This document shows positions 17,207 through 25,667 of a stretch of 64,000 bases of DNA, in pieces. Position numbers and translations under genes: made by a program. The DNA is from Exiguobacterium oxidotolerans JCM 12280 (lineage in GTDB: Bacteria > Bacillota > Bacilli > Exiguobacteriales > Exiguobacteriaceae): positions 1,116,001 through 1,180,000 of the forward strand of contig NZ_JNIS01000001.1 of the NCBI RefSeq assembly GCF_000702625.1, given 5' to 3'. How positions within the stretch are numbered: the first letter of the stretch is position 1; each line of letters begins with the position of its first letter. The notes under the pieces are model-generated. The model was not told the DNA's origin and did no database searches. It saw only the letters and a program-made list of their open reading frames with translations.

Positions 17207-18054
17207 TGACGTTCTACCTCGACCGCTTACTCGCCTTGATTGAGGCTTCCCCCACCTACAGCCGTCTGACGAAAAAAGCCTATCGCTCGGACGTTCGCCA
17301 CCTCTGTCGCCATGCGACGGCCCTCGATCTTCCATCACTCCGAAGATACATCACACTGCTCCACACGACCTATGCCCCGACAACCGTCGCCCGGCGGATC
17401 CATGCTTTAGCGACCTTGTTCGATGCCCTCGTCGCGGAGCGGTCACTTGCGAAAAATCCCCTCAAGCAGATTAAGAAACCGGCTCGTCCGAGTCCGAAAC
17501 TGCGGACGGCCTTCAGCTATCCGGATGCCCGTCGTGTCATCGACACGTTGACCGATGAAGCGACGTATGCGTTTTACTTTTTACTACTCCATACGGGACT
17601 CCGGTTCAGTGAAGCCCACCAATTGACGTGTGCCGATCTCGATTTTACGGAGCGCCAACTGTTCGTCAGCCACGGTAAAGGCGACAAATCCCGTTTCGTC
17701 CCGTTGAACGACGAATTGACGGACGTCCTGTTGCGGTACATCGAGACGGAACGACCGGACGGGGAATATTTATTCCTGACCGATCAAGGGCGACGGTTAC
17801 GTCCCGACACGACACGGAAACAATTGCGGCAGGCGAGCGAAGTCTTACTCGGCCGGATGTTACGTCCGCACGACCTCCGGGTGACGTTCGCGACGACCCT
17901 TTACCGGGAACACCAGACCGACTTACTGACGGTCATGCGGTTGCTTGGTCACAGTGACGCGAAGACGACGCAACAGTACATCTTGCCGTCGGCTGAAGTC
18001 GCCCGTTCGTCGATCAACCGTCTTACGCCGACAAGGCATCGACGACTCGTCTGA
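17203..18054 (+). CDS. Tyrosine recombinase (XerC/D-like) 1
   Basis: A 283-residue phage-integrase-family recombinase. An N-terminal SAM-like core-binding domain covers residues 1-95 (TYSRLTKKAYRSDVRHL), followed by the catalytic domain with all expected residues: R134 (TGLRF), K159 (HGKG), H223 and R226 (HDLR), H250 (LLGH) and nucleophile Y259 (QYIL). It overlaps the sigma-like gene by 4 bp. It lies 0.5 kb from the inverted sites. Not XerC or XerD of the chromosome-dimer system by context: no partner gene, and a close paralog faces it. The 3' end overlaps the convergent recombinase gene by 32 bp. Confidence 0.92.
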   Translation: MMTFYLDRLLALIEASPTYSRLTKKAYRSDVRHLCRHATALDLPSLRRYITLLHTTYAPTTVARRIHALATLFDALVAERSLAKNPLKQIKKPARPSPKLRTAFSYPDARRVIDTLTDEATYAFYFLLLHTGLRFSEAHQLTCADLDFTERQLFVSHGKGDKSRFVPLNDELTDVLLRYIETERPDGEYLFLTDQGRRLRPDTTRKQLRQASEVLLGRMLRPHDLRVTFATTLYREHQTDLLTVMRLLGHSDAKTTQQYILPSAEVARSSINRLTPTRHRRLV

Positions 18055-18841
18055 GTCTTGTCTCCTCACTCAAGATATAGCCTTCCGTCGTCTCCGACCG
18101 GGCATGTCCGAGCAGGCGTTGAATCTCGAGTAACTTACAGCCCGCCGTCTGGTACAGGTAGGTCGCGTAGCCGACACGTAAATCATGCGGACGGAGCATC
18201 CGTCCCGACTGGTCAAGTGATTGGTTGCGTAACGCGTCCCGCGCTCCTTGTTCATGGATCGCCTTGCCGCGGACAGAACGAAAGACATGCCCCGTCATAC
18301 GTTCCCCGATGAACGTTTTTAACTTTGCGACTAAACGGTGCCCGAGCGGTACGGTCCGCAAGCGTCGTCCTTTTCCGTGCCGGACGAGTAACGTCGCTGT
18401 CGCAAACTGAATGTCCTCGATCGACAACAAACGGGCCTCCATGAAGCGGAGGCCCGTTTGGCTGATGAGTTCGAAAAAGAGACGGTACGTCGGATGCTTG
18501 ATTTGCCGGATGACATCGATTGCTTCGAGTAACGGATAACCGTCCCGTTGCCGGACGTGTTGATGGACGATCGGTCGGACTTGTTTCATTGGATTGACCT
18601 TAAGTCGTTTCACCCGGACAAGTTCATTTCCGAGTGCCATCAACGCATGATACCGCCGCAGTGCCGTCGCCGGTTTATACTGTCCGAGGACGTGATCAAA
18701 ATACGTTTGGAGGGACTTGACCGACCACTCGACACATGCCTTCTCCAACTGGCGTAAATCACTGCGATAAGCTTTAATCGTCAGCGCCGAATACGTCGCG
18801 TGTGTGCTAAGGTACTGCTCGAGATAGTCGAAGTGGGTCAT
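18023..18841 (-). CDS. Tyrosine recombinase (XerC/D-like) 2, paralog of the convergent gene
   Basis: A 272-residue recombinase with complete catalytic set: R132 (TGLRF), K157 (HGKG), H219 and R222 (HDLR), H246 (LLGH), Y255 (GYIL). It shares long patches with recombinase 1 (KAYRSD.R.L near residue 23; GRMLRPHDLRV; LLGH....TT..YIL), so the two arose by duplication. The start follows GAGGAGG. Convergent orientation with a 32-bp 3' overlap means full-length transcripts are mutually antisense, a possible mutual dampening. The pair could act as a heterodimer on the dyad site or as separate ON and OFF enzymes, as FimB/FimE do in E. coli (analogy only). Confidence 0.92.
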   Translation of the reverse strand: MTHFDYLEQYLSTHATYSALTIKAYRSDLRQLEKACVEWSVKSLQTYFDHVLGQYKPATALRRYHALMALGNELVRVKRLKVNPMKQVRPIVHQHVRQRDGYPLLEAIDVIRQIKHPTYRLFFELISQTGLRFMEARLLSIEDIQFATATLLVRHGKGRRLRTVPLGHRLVAKLKTFIGERMTGHVFRSVRGKAIHEQGARDALRNQSLDQSGRMLRPHDLRVGYATYLYQTAGCKLLEIQRLLGHARSETTEGYILSEETRLRRVVDALSA

Positions 18842-18924
18842 GGTTGGTCCTCCTCATAATTAGTCTAGTAAAAGGATTCCCTTTCCAAGAGCTTTCAAGC
18901 ATGGAACAGACAATCATTTCATGC

Positions 18925-18967
18925 TATGATTATCCCCATAAATGTAACAAAAATAAATGTAACAAAA
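18925..18967 (+). promoter_or_regulatory. galE promoter with a 15-bp tandem repeat in the leader
   Basis: TGCTATGAT (18922-18930) is an extended -10 element. Downstream, ATAAATGTAACAAAA occurs twice in exact tandem (18938-18952, 18953-18967), ending at the ribosome binding site AAAAAGGAG. A tandem repeat at the transcription start could be a regulator site. The core TAACAAAAAT also lies upstream of pelD on its coding strand (near 26924-26915). Confidence 0.5.
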
Positions 18968-18979
18968 AGGAGAATCTTT

Positions 18980-20002
18980 ATGGAAATCTTAGTAACAGGA
19001 GGCGCCGGTTATATCGGTAGCCACACGTGTCTCGAACTGCTCCAAGCAGGATATGACGTCGTCGTCATCGACAACTTGAGCAACAGTCAAAAAATCGCCC
19101 TCGACCGAATCGAGCAGCTCGCCGGAAAACCGGTCACGTTTTATGAAAACGACGTGATGGACATGAACGCACTCGAACAGATTTTTACGGAGCATGACAT
19201 CGAAGCCGTCATCCATTTCGCTGGTTTGAAAGCCGTCGGTGAGTCCGTCGCCTTACCGCTGTCCTACTATAAGAACAATCTCGTCAGTTCACTCGTCTTG
19301 TTCGAAGTCATGGCGCGACACAACGTCAAAAAACTCGTCTTCAGTTCATCTGCGACCGTCTATGGTGTGCCGGAAACGACACCAATCGACGAGTCGGCGC
19401 CACGCTCGACGACAAATCCGTACGGCGCGACGAAGCTGATGATTGAACAGATGCTTGAAGACGTCGCGGCGTCCGATCCAGACTGGGAGATTTCCTTGTT
19501 ACGGTACTTCAATCCGATTGGTGCCAACATCAGTGGATTGATCGGGGAAGACCCGAACGGCATCCCGAACAACTTGATGCCGTACGTCACGCAAGTCGCA
19601 GCCGGACGTTTGGATGAACTCAGTGTCTACGGACAGGATTACGAGACGCCGGACGGGACAGGGATTCGGGATTATATCCACGTCGTCGATCTTGCAAAAG
19701 GACACCTCAAAGCACTCGAGTATAAGCACCAAGGCATTGAAGCCTTTAACCTCGGGACAGGGACCGGCTCAAGCGTCCTCGACTTAGTGACGACGTTCGA
19801 GTCAGCGACCGGCATCGACGTCAAACGCAAGTTCGTCGACCGTCGCCCGGGTGACGTCGCCGCCTGTTATGCGGATGCGTCAAAAGCCGAACGCCTCCTC
19901 GGCTGGACAGCTGAAAAAACGTTGTATGACATGTGCCAGGACGCTTGGCGCTGGCAGTCACAAAACCCGGAAGGCTATCCGCGTGAAATGAACCGCCGTT
20001 GA
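18980..20002 (+). CDS. galE: UDP-glucose/UDP-GlcNAc 4-epimerase
   Basis: A 340-residue extended SDR epimerase interconverting UDP-glucose/UDP-galactose or the N-acetyl forms. NAD-binding GGAGYIGSH at the N-terminus, catalytic S in SSSATVYG and Y149xxxK (YGATK) are present, as are NLGTGTGSSVLD and RRPGDVAACYAD near the C-terminus. The ATG at 18980 follows AAGGAG; an upstream in-frame ATG at 18926 would add the tandem repeat and is unlikely. Next to the pel genes it most likely supplies UDP-GalNAc/UDP-GlcNAc, the Pel precursors; B. cereus pel clusters also carry galE. Convergent with pelG. Confidence 0.93.
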   Translation: MEILVTGGAGYIGSHTCLELLQAGYDVVVIDNLSNSQKIALDRIEQLAGKPVTFYENDVMDMNALEQIFTEHDIEAVIHFAGLKAVGESVALPLSYYKNNLVSSLVLFEVMARHNVKKLVFSSSATVYGVPETTPIDESAPRSTTNPYGATKLMIEQMLEDVAASDPDWEISLLRYFNPIGANISGLIGEDPNGIPNNLMPYVTQVAAGRLDELSVYGQDYETPDGTGIRDYIHVVDLAKGHLKALEYKHQGIEAFNLGTGTGSSVLDLVTTFESATGIDVKRKFVDRRPGDVAACYADASKAERLLGWTAEKTLYDMCQDAWRWQSQNPEGYPREMNRR

Positions 20003-20017
20003 TGACCGTCCACAAAA

Positions 20018-20065
20018 AAAGCCTGAACCGAAGTAGCATCTCGCTACTTCGGTTCAGGCTTTTTA
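20018..20065. terminator. Bidirectional terminator between galE and pelG
   Basis: AGCCTGAACCGAAGTAGC / GCTACTTCGGTTCAGGCT, an 18-bp perfect stem with A and T runs outside. Confidence 0.92.
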
Positions 20066-20067
20066 TA

Positions 20068-21528
20068 TTAGGCCGAGCGCCGGTTCAACCGTTCCCCGAA
20101 GCGGGTGAAGCGGGTTGACCGCTGGCGCGGCTCATAGCGGCAAAACGTATGGTAATCGATCTCATTGACGTACTGAATCAAGCGAATCAAGGCGTAGGCG
20201 AACGTCACCGTCGACCCTAACGCGAAGCTCAGACCGTATCCGTCATATCCGAACGGTGCTAACGCAACCGCGAAGACGCCGTTGATGGCGAAGAACAGCA
20301 GTGACGTGATGCACGCCCCGCGCTGATCTTCGAAATAGAGCAACAGTAGCGTCAGGACGAGGACCATCGCGTTCGAGAAGGCACCGATCGTCGTCATCTG
20401 GAAGATGCTGATCGTCTCCTTCGACAAGGCGAGACTACTGAGCAAGGTCGAGGCAAAAATCAGCATGAACAGCGTGAACAGTCCCTGGTTGCGGACGAGC
20501 CGCTGGAGCTCTTGCCGTAAAATCAGCAACATTGCCGCCTTCGCCTTGTTGATTTGCTGGAGCGTCCCGCCCTCATTGACGTAACCGTAAAAGACACGGT
20601 AGCGCTCATAAAAACGGGTCTCGACGGAGATGACGAAAATCGTCATCGTCGGGATGACCGTCAAGTACGACAGGAAGATCGCCGTATCGTAGACGGGGTG
20701 ATACCGGAACGTCCCGAGATGGACGGCTCCGCCTTCCGAGAACCAAATCACCCAGTTGCTGACCCAGACGCCGATGTTGTAGAGGAAGCTCGTCCAAAAC
20801 AAGGCCGGATGCCGGTCGAAGTAACTGAGGTAACTAAACGGATCTTTCGTCTCGCGGTTCGGGAATGTCAACAACATCGCTGTGAACAGACCGAACAACG
20901 TCACGAGCATCCCGAGCGTAAAGCCTGCCGTCAACGCCATGCTCGTCGCGAACGGTGCCGTCAAGTACGGCATCAGGAAGCGGTCGATCAAGAGGACGGA
21001 GATGATCGATACTGCCGCTCCCCCTAAAAAGCTATAGGCGACGGCTTGATAAAACTTCGCCGCACTCAAGAATAAGAACTGCACCCAAATCAAGTTGATC
21101 GTCAAAAAGAGAATCAAAATCAACAAGTTCGACAGGAACGGCAACTCGGAGAACGTCAGGAAAATCACGTAGAAGACGGCGGCGATCGCAATCGTCATCT
21201 TCGTCATCCCGATGAACGTCGGGAAGATTTCCTTGTAGCGCTTCTCATAAAAACAATCGGCGAGATACCGCGTGACGACGAGCTGCTGAATCCCGAGGAT
21301 GACTTGTGAAAAGATGAAGCAGTAAGAAATCGTCAAGTTGAACGTCGTCCGTTCCTCGAACGAAGCGATCGACAAGTACGTCGTCAACCACTGCGTCAAG
21401 GCGATCGTGACGATGACGATCAACCAGGGGCCGGACGTGACGAGCCCTGCGAAGGCATACGCCTTCAGACGTGCTGAAAAATAATCTTCCTGGAACAGCT
21501 TTTGGAGCTTAAACCCGATGCCCGCCAT
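20068..21528 (-). CDS. pelG: Pel polysaccharide transporter PelG
   Basis: A 486-residue MATE/MOP-superfamily protein with about 12 membrane segments, last gene of the pel operon. PelG forms the inner-membrane synthase/export complex with PelD, PelE and PelF. It starts MAGIGFKLQKLFQEDY, the conserved PelG N-terminus; the ATG at 21528 follows AAAGGGGG and overlaps the pelF stop by 20 bp. Also conserved: FAGLVTSGPWLIVIV and SNWVIWFSEGG. It ends at a strong terminator shared with galE. Confidence 0.92.
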   Translation of the reverse strand: MAGIGFKLQKLFQEDYFSARLKAYAFAGLVTSGPWLIVIVTIALTQWLTTYLSIASFEERTTFNLTISYCFIFSQVILGIQQLVVTRYLADCFYEKRYKEIFPTFIGMTKMTIAIAAVFYVIFLTFSELPFLSNLLILILFLTINLIWVQFLFLSAAKFYQAVAYSFLGGAAVSIISVLLIDRFLMPYLTAPFATSMALTAGFTLGMLVTLFGLFTAMLLTFPNRETKDPFSYLSYFDRHPALFWTSFLYNIGVWVSNWVIWFSEGGAVHLGTFRYHPVYDTAIFLSYLTVIPTMTIFVISVETRFYERYRVFYGYVNEGGTLQQINKAKAAMLLILRQELQRLVRNQGLFTLFMLIFASTLLSSLALSKETISIFQMTTIGAFSNAMVLVLTLLLLYFEDQRGACITSLLFFAINGVFAVALAPFGYDGYGLSFALGSTVTFAYALIRLIQYVNEIDYHTFCRYEPRQRSTRFTRFGERLNRRSA

Positions 21529-22927
21529 ATGCCAGCCCCCTTTCTTCATAAAGTGCTACGTACTCGGCGATGAACTGATGTGTTTGATAGTATTTCAAAG
21601 CCCGTTTCTTGCCGTTCTCCCCGAGTTTTTTCGCATCCGCGCGATGCGTAGCGAACCAGGCACAGCGCTCGGCGATCCGTCCGGGATTGACCGGCGGGAC
21701 GACGAACCCGGCTGGTCCGTAAGGGTCGTCTTCGCGTCCGTTAATCAATTCCGAGCAAGCCCCGACATCGGTCACGATCCACGGGACACCGGCTGCCATG
21801 CCTTCGAGTACGGCGAGCGGTTGTCCTTCCGAGATGCTCGTCAACAAGCAGACGTCAAACGTCGGCAAGTAGGCGGCGATGTCGACCTTGCCGGCGAGCG
21901 TCACGTACGGATCAAGTTCGAACTGTTCAATCAACTGTTGGCACTCGGTCGCATATTCCTCGTCCTCGTCGAGCGGTCCCATGATCGTCAGCTCGAACGC
22001 GACGTCCATCTCTTGCAGGACCTTCGCCGCATGAATCATCGTCTTGATGTCTTTGATCGGGACGACGCGGACGATGGCACCAATCTTCAGGATCGGTCCT
22101 TTTTCGACGACTGGTAAACTCGACAGGCGGACGGCATCGATACCGTTCGGGATGATCCGCAGCTTCGCCGGCGGTGCCCCGAGTTCCTGTTGCAGTTCAC
22201 CGTTGCGGTCGAACAGCGTGATGACGTCATTTGCTTCCTGATAGGCTTCCGCCGACAAGTGGTGGAAGAAGCGAATCCAGTGCGCCCGGTATTCGACCGG
22301 GATCCACGTCGCTTGCAACAGCTCCTCTTCCCGCTCCCGCGAGTAGATGCCGTGTTCCGTCAAGATGTATGGCACGCCTTGGCGTTGTTTGATCGCACTC
22401 GCGACGAGTCCGGCGTACCCGGTCGACGCCGAGTGAATCAAGTCGACTTGCGGTAACTCCGCCTGCAATAACTCGAGGACCGGCGTATACATGCTCCGCC
22501 ACATCCAGAGGTAGTCGATGAAGGAACCGGATTGTTTTTCCGTCTCGTAACTCGTCTTGACGAGCTCGAAGAAGAGACGGCTCGCGAAGAAGTGCTCCGA
22601 CGTCCCGACTGCTTGTTCGAAGATCGGGAAGACCGGTGCTTCGACGTGTTGGAACGTCATCCATTGTTGAATCAACCGCCCTTGTTCTGCCGACAGGACG
22701 TGTTTCGGTTTCGGACGGTCGTATTTGAGATCGAGTGAGAGGTTCGTCACGCCCGTCACGTTGTCCGGTAAGTTGTATTTATAATCCGCTTCCGTCAGTT
22801 GCGTCGGTGTGATGGCGATGATTTCAAACTGATGCATCGGCATCTGCTGGATCACCATGTGGACCCAGCTCGCGACACCGCCGCTGACGTAGGGATAGCT
22901 CCCTTCGACGACTAGACCAATCTTCAT
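21509..22927 (-). CDS. pelF: Pel polysaccharide glycosyltransferase PelF
   Basis: A 472-residue GT4-family cytoplasmic glycosyltransferase that polymerises the Pel chain from UDP-GalNAc/UDP-GlcNAc. The PelF-specific start KIGLVVEGSYPYVSGGVASWVH is present. The acceptor region has LIHSASTGYAGLVAS and the donor domain has RVVPIKDIKTMIHAA and SISEGQPLAVLEGMAAGVP (EX7E-type motif). The 4-bp overlap (ATGA) with pelA and the 20-bp overlap with pelG indicate translational coupling. Confidence 0.93.
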   Translation of the reverse strand: MKIGLVVEGSYPYVSGGVASWVHMVIQQMPMHQFEIIAITPTQLTEADYKYNLPDNVTGVTNLSLDLKYDRPKPKHVLSAEQGRLIQQWMTFQHVEAPVFPIFEQAVGTSEHFFASRLFFELVKTSYETEKQSGSFIDYLWMWRSMYTPVLELLQAELPQVDLIHSASTGYAGLVASAIKQRQGVPYILTEHGIYSREREEELLQATWIPVEYRAHWIRFFHHLSAEAYQEANDVITLFDRNGELQQELGAPPAKLRIIPNGIDAVRLSSLPVVEKGPILKIGAIVRVVPIKDIKTMIHAAKVLQEMDVAFELTIMGPLDEDEEYATECQQLIEQFELDPYVTLAGKVDIAAYLPTFDVCLLTSISEGQPLAVLEGMAAGVPWIVTDVGACSELINGREDDPYGPAGFVVPPVNPGRIAERCAWFATHRADAKKLGENGKKRALKYYQTHQFIAEYVALYEERGLAYGGHRV

Positions 22928-24762
22928 TCTGTCCCCTCCTCAATCGGTAGCGTGACCGTTGCTTTCGTCAACGTGACTTGATACAACGTCTCGCCTGCAA
23001 GCGCGCGGACCGTTCCGAAATCGAACGTCCCCGTCTTGAGGTGGTGCCCTGGAGCGATACGGACGAGCATGACCGATGGATTCAACATGTTCGTTCCGTT
23101 GATTTCGATCGTCTTGTCCGTGTAGGTGACTTGGATGTCCGACCGCTGGTACTGGACGTATTTTTCATACGCTTCGTACTGGGTCAGGCTCTCGAGGTAT
23201 GGATACATCGTCTTGACGTCACGGAACATCGCTTCGATCGTCTTCTCCATTTCTGCCCAGCCCTTTCCTTTCGACCGGTCTTCATCGAGCACGTCATCCG
23301 GGTGGATGAAGTGACTGAACATCCCGAAGTTCGCGACGGCGTCCGCCATGACGAACGTATCTTCTGCCGTCTCGTTATAGCCGCTTGAAATCCGTGGGAA
23401 GTTGTAGAGATTTTGATGGACCGGGTCCGGACCGAACTCTTGGATGTAGCTGCCCATCGAGGGATCTCCTGAGTAGAGTGAGGCGACGATCAACTTGTCT
23501 TTAAAGACATCATTGAGTGCCGTCAAACCCGTCTCGTTGATGATGTTCGATGGTGGAACATAACTTTGAATCGACTCGTTCGGGAAGTAATAATCGTGCG
23601 TCCCGACGACTTTCTTTAACGCACTTTCCATCTCGTCCTGACTCTTCCACGGGATATAACCGAGGTTCGGATCAAGCGTTTCGCTGGCGACGACGAGTGG
23701 TTGATGATTGAAGCCGTGCAGTCCGATTTCGCCGCCCATCTTCAGCAGACCCCGCCCATAGTTGAGCATCGGGGTGCGGATTTTTTCCGACAAGTCTTCT
23801 GTCGTTTCTTCCGTCGTATTCTTATAGCTGCCGATGATGAACCCAGTATAGGTGACATCTTGTTCGTCGGCGATTCGTTTCATGTCACGCCACCAGATTT
23901 CTTTGAAGAACTCCTTGATCGTCCGGTTATAAGTCTTCTCGATTGCGGCGTTCGTATTCCCGGGGACCGGTGACGGGAAGTCATCGAGATGCGTCACTTT
24001 GATCGCCGCCTGTTGACTGACGAACGACGGGAACATCAATGCTAAGGTCTGGAGCATCAGTCCGCGTGAGTTTTTCTCGGCAAGCGACGTCGTGTTCCAG
24101 AACAGGACTATTCCCTTGCCGTACGATGAAGTCCAAAGAATCGGTTCACCGGACGCCGTGATTTTGACGTCAGCCTTTGGTAGCAGCTCGACGTCGGCGA
24201 TACTGTGGGCGAACAAGTTCGACGAGTCAGGCAGATCGACGAAACCGGGGAAGATTTCTTCTTTGAAGGTCAACCCGTTGATGCCGTCTTTGAAATCACC
24301 GAACTGTTTCACCCCGACGAGCTCCGCCCAGTCCTGATTGATGAAGCGTCCTGCAATGTAGAGCCGTCCGCCGTCTTTGACGAATTGACGAATCGTCTCG
24401 TACGGCCAGTCCTGCGAATGTTCGCCGGACAGGACGAGCACGGTTCGCTCAGACGGCTTCAGTTGTTCGATTTCTTTAATTGAGATTTTCGAGTACGGAA
24501 CTTTCGCGTATTTCAAGGCGTACTTGAAGTTCGTCAAGACACTTTCTGAGAGCTCACCTTTATCTTGATGGATATAAACTTCTAACGGTTGTCCGTCCAT
24601 CTGTCCCTCCTTGCCCGACATCGTCTGAAACGTCTTTTGTTGCGTCTCCTCGGTCGGAATCAAGCGATGCCCATAATCAAGACGTAACAACTGGACGACA
24701 CCGATCGTGACGAGCAGAATCGCGAAGACGGCGACGACGTAGGTCGTGATCGATTTTTTCAT
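22924..24762 (-). CDS. pelA: PelA deacetylase-domain protein (DUF2194-like)
   Basis: 612 residues from MKKSITTYVVAVFAILLV; the ATG overlaps the pelE stop (ATGA), and the longer upstream frame is just pelE shadow. An N-terminal membrane anchor (8-26) is followed by a flavodoxin-like region (about 60-250), then a deacetylase domain with metal/catalytic motifs THLDD (D260, D261) and HGFNH (H349, H353) and FSHFIHPDD further on. It corresponds to the deacetylase half of Pseudomonas PelA, displayed outside the membrane, where it would partly deacetylate Pel. The hydrolase half is absent here and is encoded by the divergent gene at 27096. Confidence 0.87.
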   Translation of the reverse strand: MKKSITTYVVAVFAILLVTIGVVQLLRLDYGHRLIPTEETQQKTFQTMSGKEGQMDGQPLEVYIHQDKGELSESVLTNFKYALKYAKVPYSKISIKEIEQLKPSERTVLVLSGEHSQDWPYETIRQFVKDGGRLYIAGRFINQDWAELVGVKQFGDFKDGINGLTFKEEIFPGFVDLPDSSNLFAHSIADVELLPKADVKITASGEPILWTSSYGKGIVLFWNTTSLAEKNSRGLMLQTLALMFPSFVSQQAAIKVTHLDDFPSPVPGNTNAAIEKTYNRTIKEFFKEIWWRDMKRIADEQDVTYTGFIIGSYKNTTEETTEDLSEKIRTPMLNYGRGLLKMGGEIGLHGFNHQPLVVASETLDPNLGYIPWKSQDEMESALKKVVGTHDYYFPNESIQSYVPPSNIINETGLTALNDVFKDKLIVASLYSGDPSMGSYIQEFGPDPVHQNLYNFPRISSGYNETAEDTFVMADAVANFGMFSHFIHPDDVLDEDRSKGKGWAEMEKTIEAMFRDVKTMYPYLESLTQYEAYEKYVQYQRSDIQVTYTDKTIEINGTNMLNPSVMLVRIAPGHHLKTGTFDFGTVRALAGETLYQVTLTKATVTLPIEEGTE

Positions 24763-25667
24763 AGTTCCACTCCTTCCAGCCGGTCCAAAATGTAGCGTTT
24801 GTCGTCCGGAATGTTGACCGGTGCGACGTGTCTTTTCAGTTGTGTCACGAGCGGGGCCAGCTTCGTCCAGTCCCCTCTTGTGAAGTGGTATTCGATTGCC
24901 AGCAGGTAGCCGTCCGCTTGCTCCGGGTAATGCATGATCAAGCGTTCGTAGTAGCCGAGTCCGTCCGCGACGTCGCCTTTTGCGAGTGCGAGCTTGCCGC
25001 ACGCCTTCAAGCACGTCGCGTCCGTCGGATACTGAATCCGCATGTCTTGTAAATACGATCCGAACCGATCAAAGATCCGTTTTTGCATGCTCTCGTCGAG
25101 CAGCCCACTGTCGATGAAGGCTTCGAAGGCGTCAATCAATTGATAGTACGTCGTGACATGACCTGGATTAAGTTGTTCCTCGCGACTTTTAATCGTCGCT
25201 TCGTAGCGGTCATACAACGTATTGCGGACCGTCGCCGCGTAGTGGACCGTCTCCGAGTCGGCATGGTCGAGCCCGAACTGGAGATACTTCCCGGAGTCGG
25301 CAATCGATGTCGTCGTCAAGCGGACGATCGATTGTTTCCGCTCCTTCGCGTCCAGCTCCATCGCTTCGCCCATCGGCACTAAGTCGATGTTGTCGGCCGC
25401 CTGTTGTTGCAGCCCTTCGAGATTGACGACGTCGAACTCGATGTAGTCATCGTAGTCGAGCAACGTCTTGTCTGACGCGTAGCGTCTCGCGATCAGCCAA
25501 CTGACGAGACCGAATAATTCACCGAGCAGCGGGACGAAATAACAAATCAGCGCGATCCATTTGACGAGACCGCGTTGTGCCGGATCCATCCGTAGCGTGA
25601 TCAGTTTCGTGACGAGAAAGACGATGACGGCATGAATCAGGAAAAATAACAGGACGAAGAAGATCAT
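24759..25667 (-). CDS. pelE: Pel biosynthesis protein PelE
   Basis: 302 residues. Two N-terminal membrane helices (3-24 and 33-63) are followed by a helical TPR-like domain (SGKYLQFGLDHADSETVHYAA, then repeated 30-34 residue helical pairs such as YPTDATCLKACGKLALAKGDVADGLGYYERLI). Pseudomonas PelE has the same layout and links PelD to PelF/PelG. It overlaps both neighbours by 4 bp (ATGA). Short conserved sequence makes the assignment depend mainly on layout and position. Confidence 0.82.
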   Translation of the reverse strand: MIFFVLLFFLIHAVIVFLVTKLITLRMDPAQRGLVKWIALICYFVPLLGELFGLVSWLIARRYASDKTLLDYDDYIEFDVVNLEGLQQQAADNIDLVPMGEAMELDAKERKQSIVRLTTTSIADSGKYLQFGLDHADSETVHYAATVRNTLYDRYEATIKSREEQLNPGHVTTYYQLIDAFEAFIDSGLLDESMQKRIFDRFGSYLQDMRIQYPTDATCLKACGKLALAKGDVADGLGYYERLIMHYPEQADGYLLAIEYHFTRGDWTKLAPLVTQLKRHVAPVNIPDDKRYILDRLEGVEL

